Shown here: positions 63,705-64,000 of the stretch, one piece after another
How positions within the stretch are numbered: the stretch's first letter is position 1
How the letters are laid out: the number at the start of each line of letters is the position of its first letter
Assembly (NCBI RefSeq): GCF_014701235.1
Contig: NZ_AP022873.1
Coordinates: 124,001-188,000, forward strand
Length of the DNA: 64,000 nucleotides
Reading direction: 5' to 3'
From: Dissulfurispira thermophila
GTDB lineage: Bacteria > Nitrospirota > Thermodesulfovibrionia > Thermodesulfovibrionales > Dissulfurispiraceae
Position numbers and translations under genes: made by a program
Notes under the pieces: generated by a model
The model's database searches: none
Told to the model about the DNA's origin: nothing
The model's input: the letters and a program-made list of their open reading frames with translations, nothing else

Positions 63705-63948
63705 AAAAGAAGAAGCCGAATTCTGGGCAGCCCATGACTCTACTGAATACATAGATTATTCAAAAGCAAAGAAGGCGATTTTCCCGAGCTTAAAACCTAC
63801 AACAAGAACGATCTCCATTAGACTTCCGGAGTCCCTGATTGAACATTTAAAAGTTTTGGCTAACAAACGTGATATTCCATATCAGTCATTGATGAAGATG
63901 TTTTTGGTTGAGAGGATAGAGAAGGAGTTTAGGAAGGCGGGGTCATAG
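63667..63948 (+). CDS. brnA: BrnA-like antitoxin (CopG-type)
   Basis: 93 residues. The N-terminal half (KFKSEKEEAEFWAAHDSTEYIDYSKA) wraps the toxin in this family; TRTISIRLPESLIEHLKVLANKRDIPYQSLMKMFL is a ribbon-helix-helix DNA-binding domain. It probably represses the palindromic operator at 63350. Its start is inside the toxin gene. Confidence 0.9.
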   Translation: MKKLKKIPKFKSEKEEAEFWAAHDSTEYIDYSKAKKAIFPSLKPTTRTISIRLPESLIEHLKVLANKRDIPYQSLMKMFLVERIEKEFRKAGS

Positions 63949-64000
63949 CTGCACGGGGCAGCAGCATGTGGATCGAGAAAGAGTCAAATAATATTGTGCA

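Overview
The window looks like chromosome from an AT-rich (by eye under 40% GC), diderm, probably anaerobic bacterium. Support for this: LPS/KDO genes (kdsA, kdsC, kdsD, lptF, lptG, an LptE-like lipoprotein), lipoprotein signal peptides, an MvhADG-type NiFe hydrogenase joined to HdrA, a B12-dependent class II ribonucleotide reductase, a probable PPi-type phosphofructokinase, and abundant chemotaxis, c-di-GMP and sigma-54 signalling. The combination would fit a Nitrospirota (Thermodesulfovibrio-like) or deltaproteobacterial lineage; that placement is inference.

Layout. 0-9 kb (minus strand): one run MCP > mvhG > mvhA > protease > hdrA > mvhD > tusA, preceded by a sigma-54 -24/-12 promoter and the gene of a GAF/AAA+ sigma-54 activator. 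9-12 kb: a decayed patch with a thiC remnant, a crippled MCP and repeats, interleaved with an APS-kinase-like gene and an isochorismatase-like hydrolase. 12-16 kb: a very large hybrid histidine kinase with an N-terminal Rossmann module, plus a receiver. 16-28 kb: queC, plsY, pgsA, the KDO genes, a VapBC pair beside gene fragments, hemB, an A-type Fe-S carrier, lptFG (plus strand), deoC, a class IV aminotransferase, yraN, a Toprim protein and an Lrp-type domain. 28.2-29.7 kb: an IS110/IS1111 element with a candidate bridge RNA. 30-38 kb: glycolytic pfk and class II aldolase, a radical SAM protein, comM, a self-regulated TetR gene, ferredoxin, a deoxyhypusine-synthase-like gene and rpsT. 38-45 kb: a signalling cluster (CheV, receivers, MCP, HD-GYP, NtrC). 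45-54 kb: holA, lptE-like, leuS, ccdA, moaB/mogA, MOSC, mnmA, a PPIase lipoprotein. 54-64 kb: mnmE behind tRNA-Leu(CAA), a cation exporter, tgt, a histidine kinase with a periplasmic binding protein, nrdJ under NrdR-like boxes with a dCMP deaminase, and BrnTA.

The most unusual signal is a set of short direct arrays, usually 4-6 imperfect units of exactly 7 bp (some of 8 bp), each locus with its own unit. Many lie inside housekeeping genes and stay open in frame: leuS three times, queC twice, mnmE, tgt, the hydrogenase protease, the N-termini of mvhD, plsY and kdsC, and the signal peptide of the LptE-like lipoprotein. Because 3 x 7 bp equals 7 codons, the peptides have a 7-residue period. Two families of perfect palindromes (CCAGAAA-arm and GGGAC-arm) are scattered in the same way, one inside mnmA. 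The architecture resembles cyanobacterial STRR heptamers and rickettsial palindromic elements, but several different units coexist.

Other leads: the two-stem candidate bridge RNA of the IS; the sigma-54 promoter and dyad controlling the hydrogenase/chemotaxis operon; three promoters placed so close to ATG that leaderless mRNAs are likely; a TetR operator between -35 and -10; a BrnA-type operator on the brnT promoter; and several one-base-broken genes. All calls come from reading sequence and translations; no database search was run.
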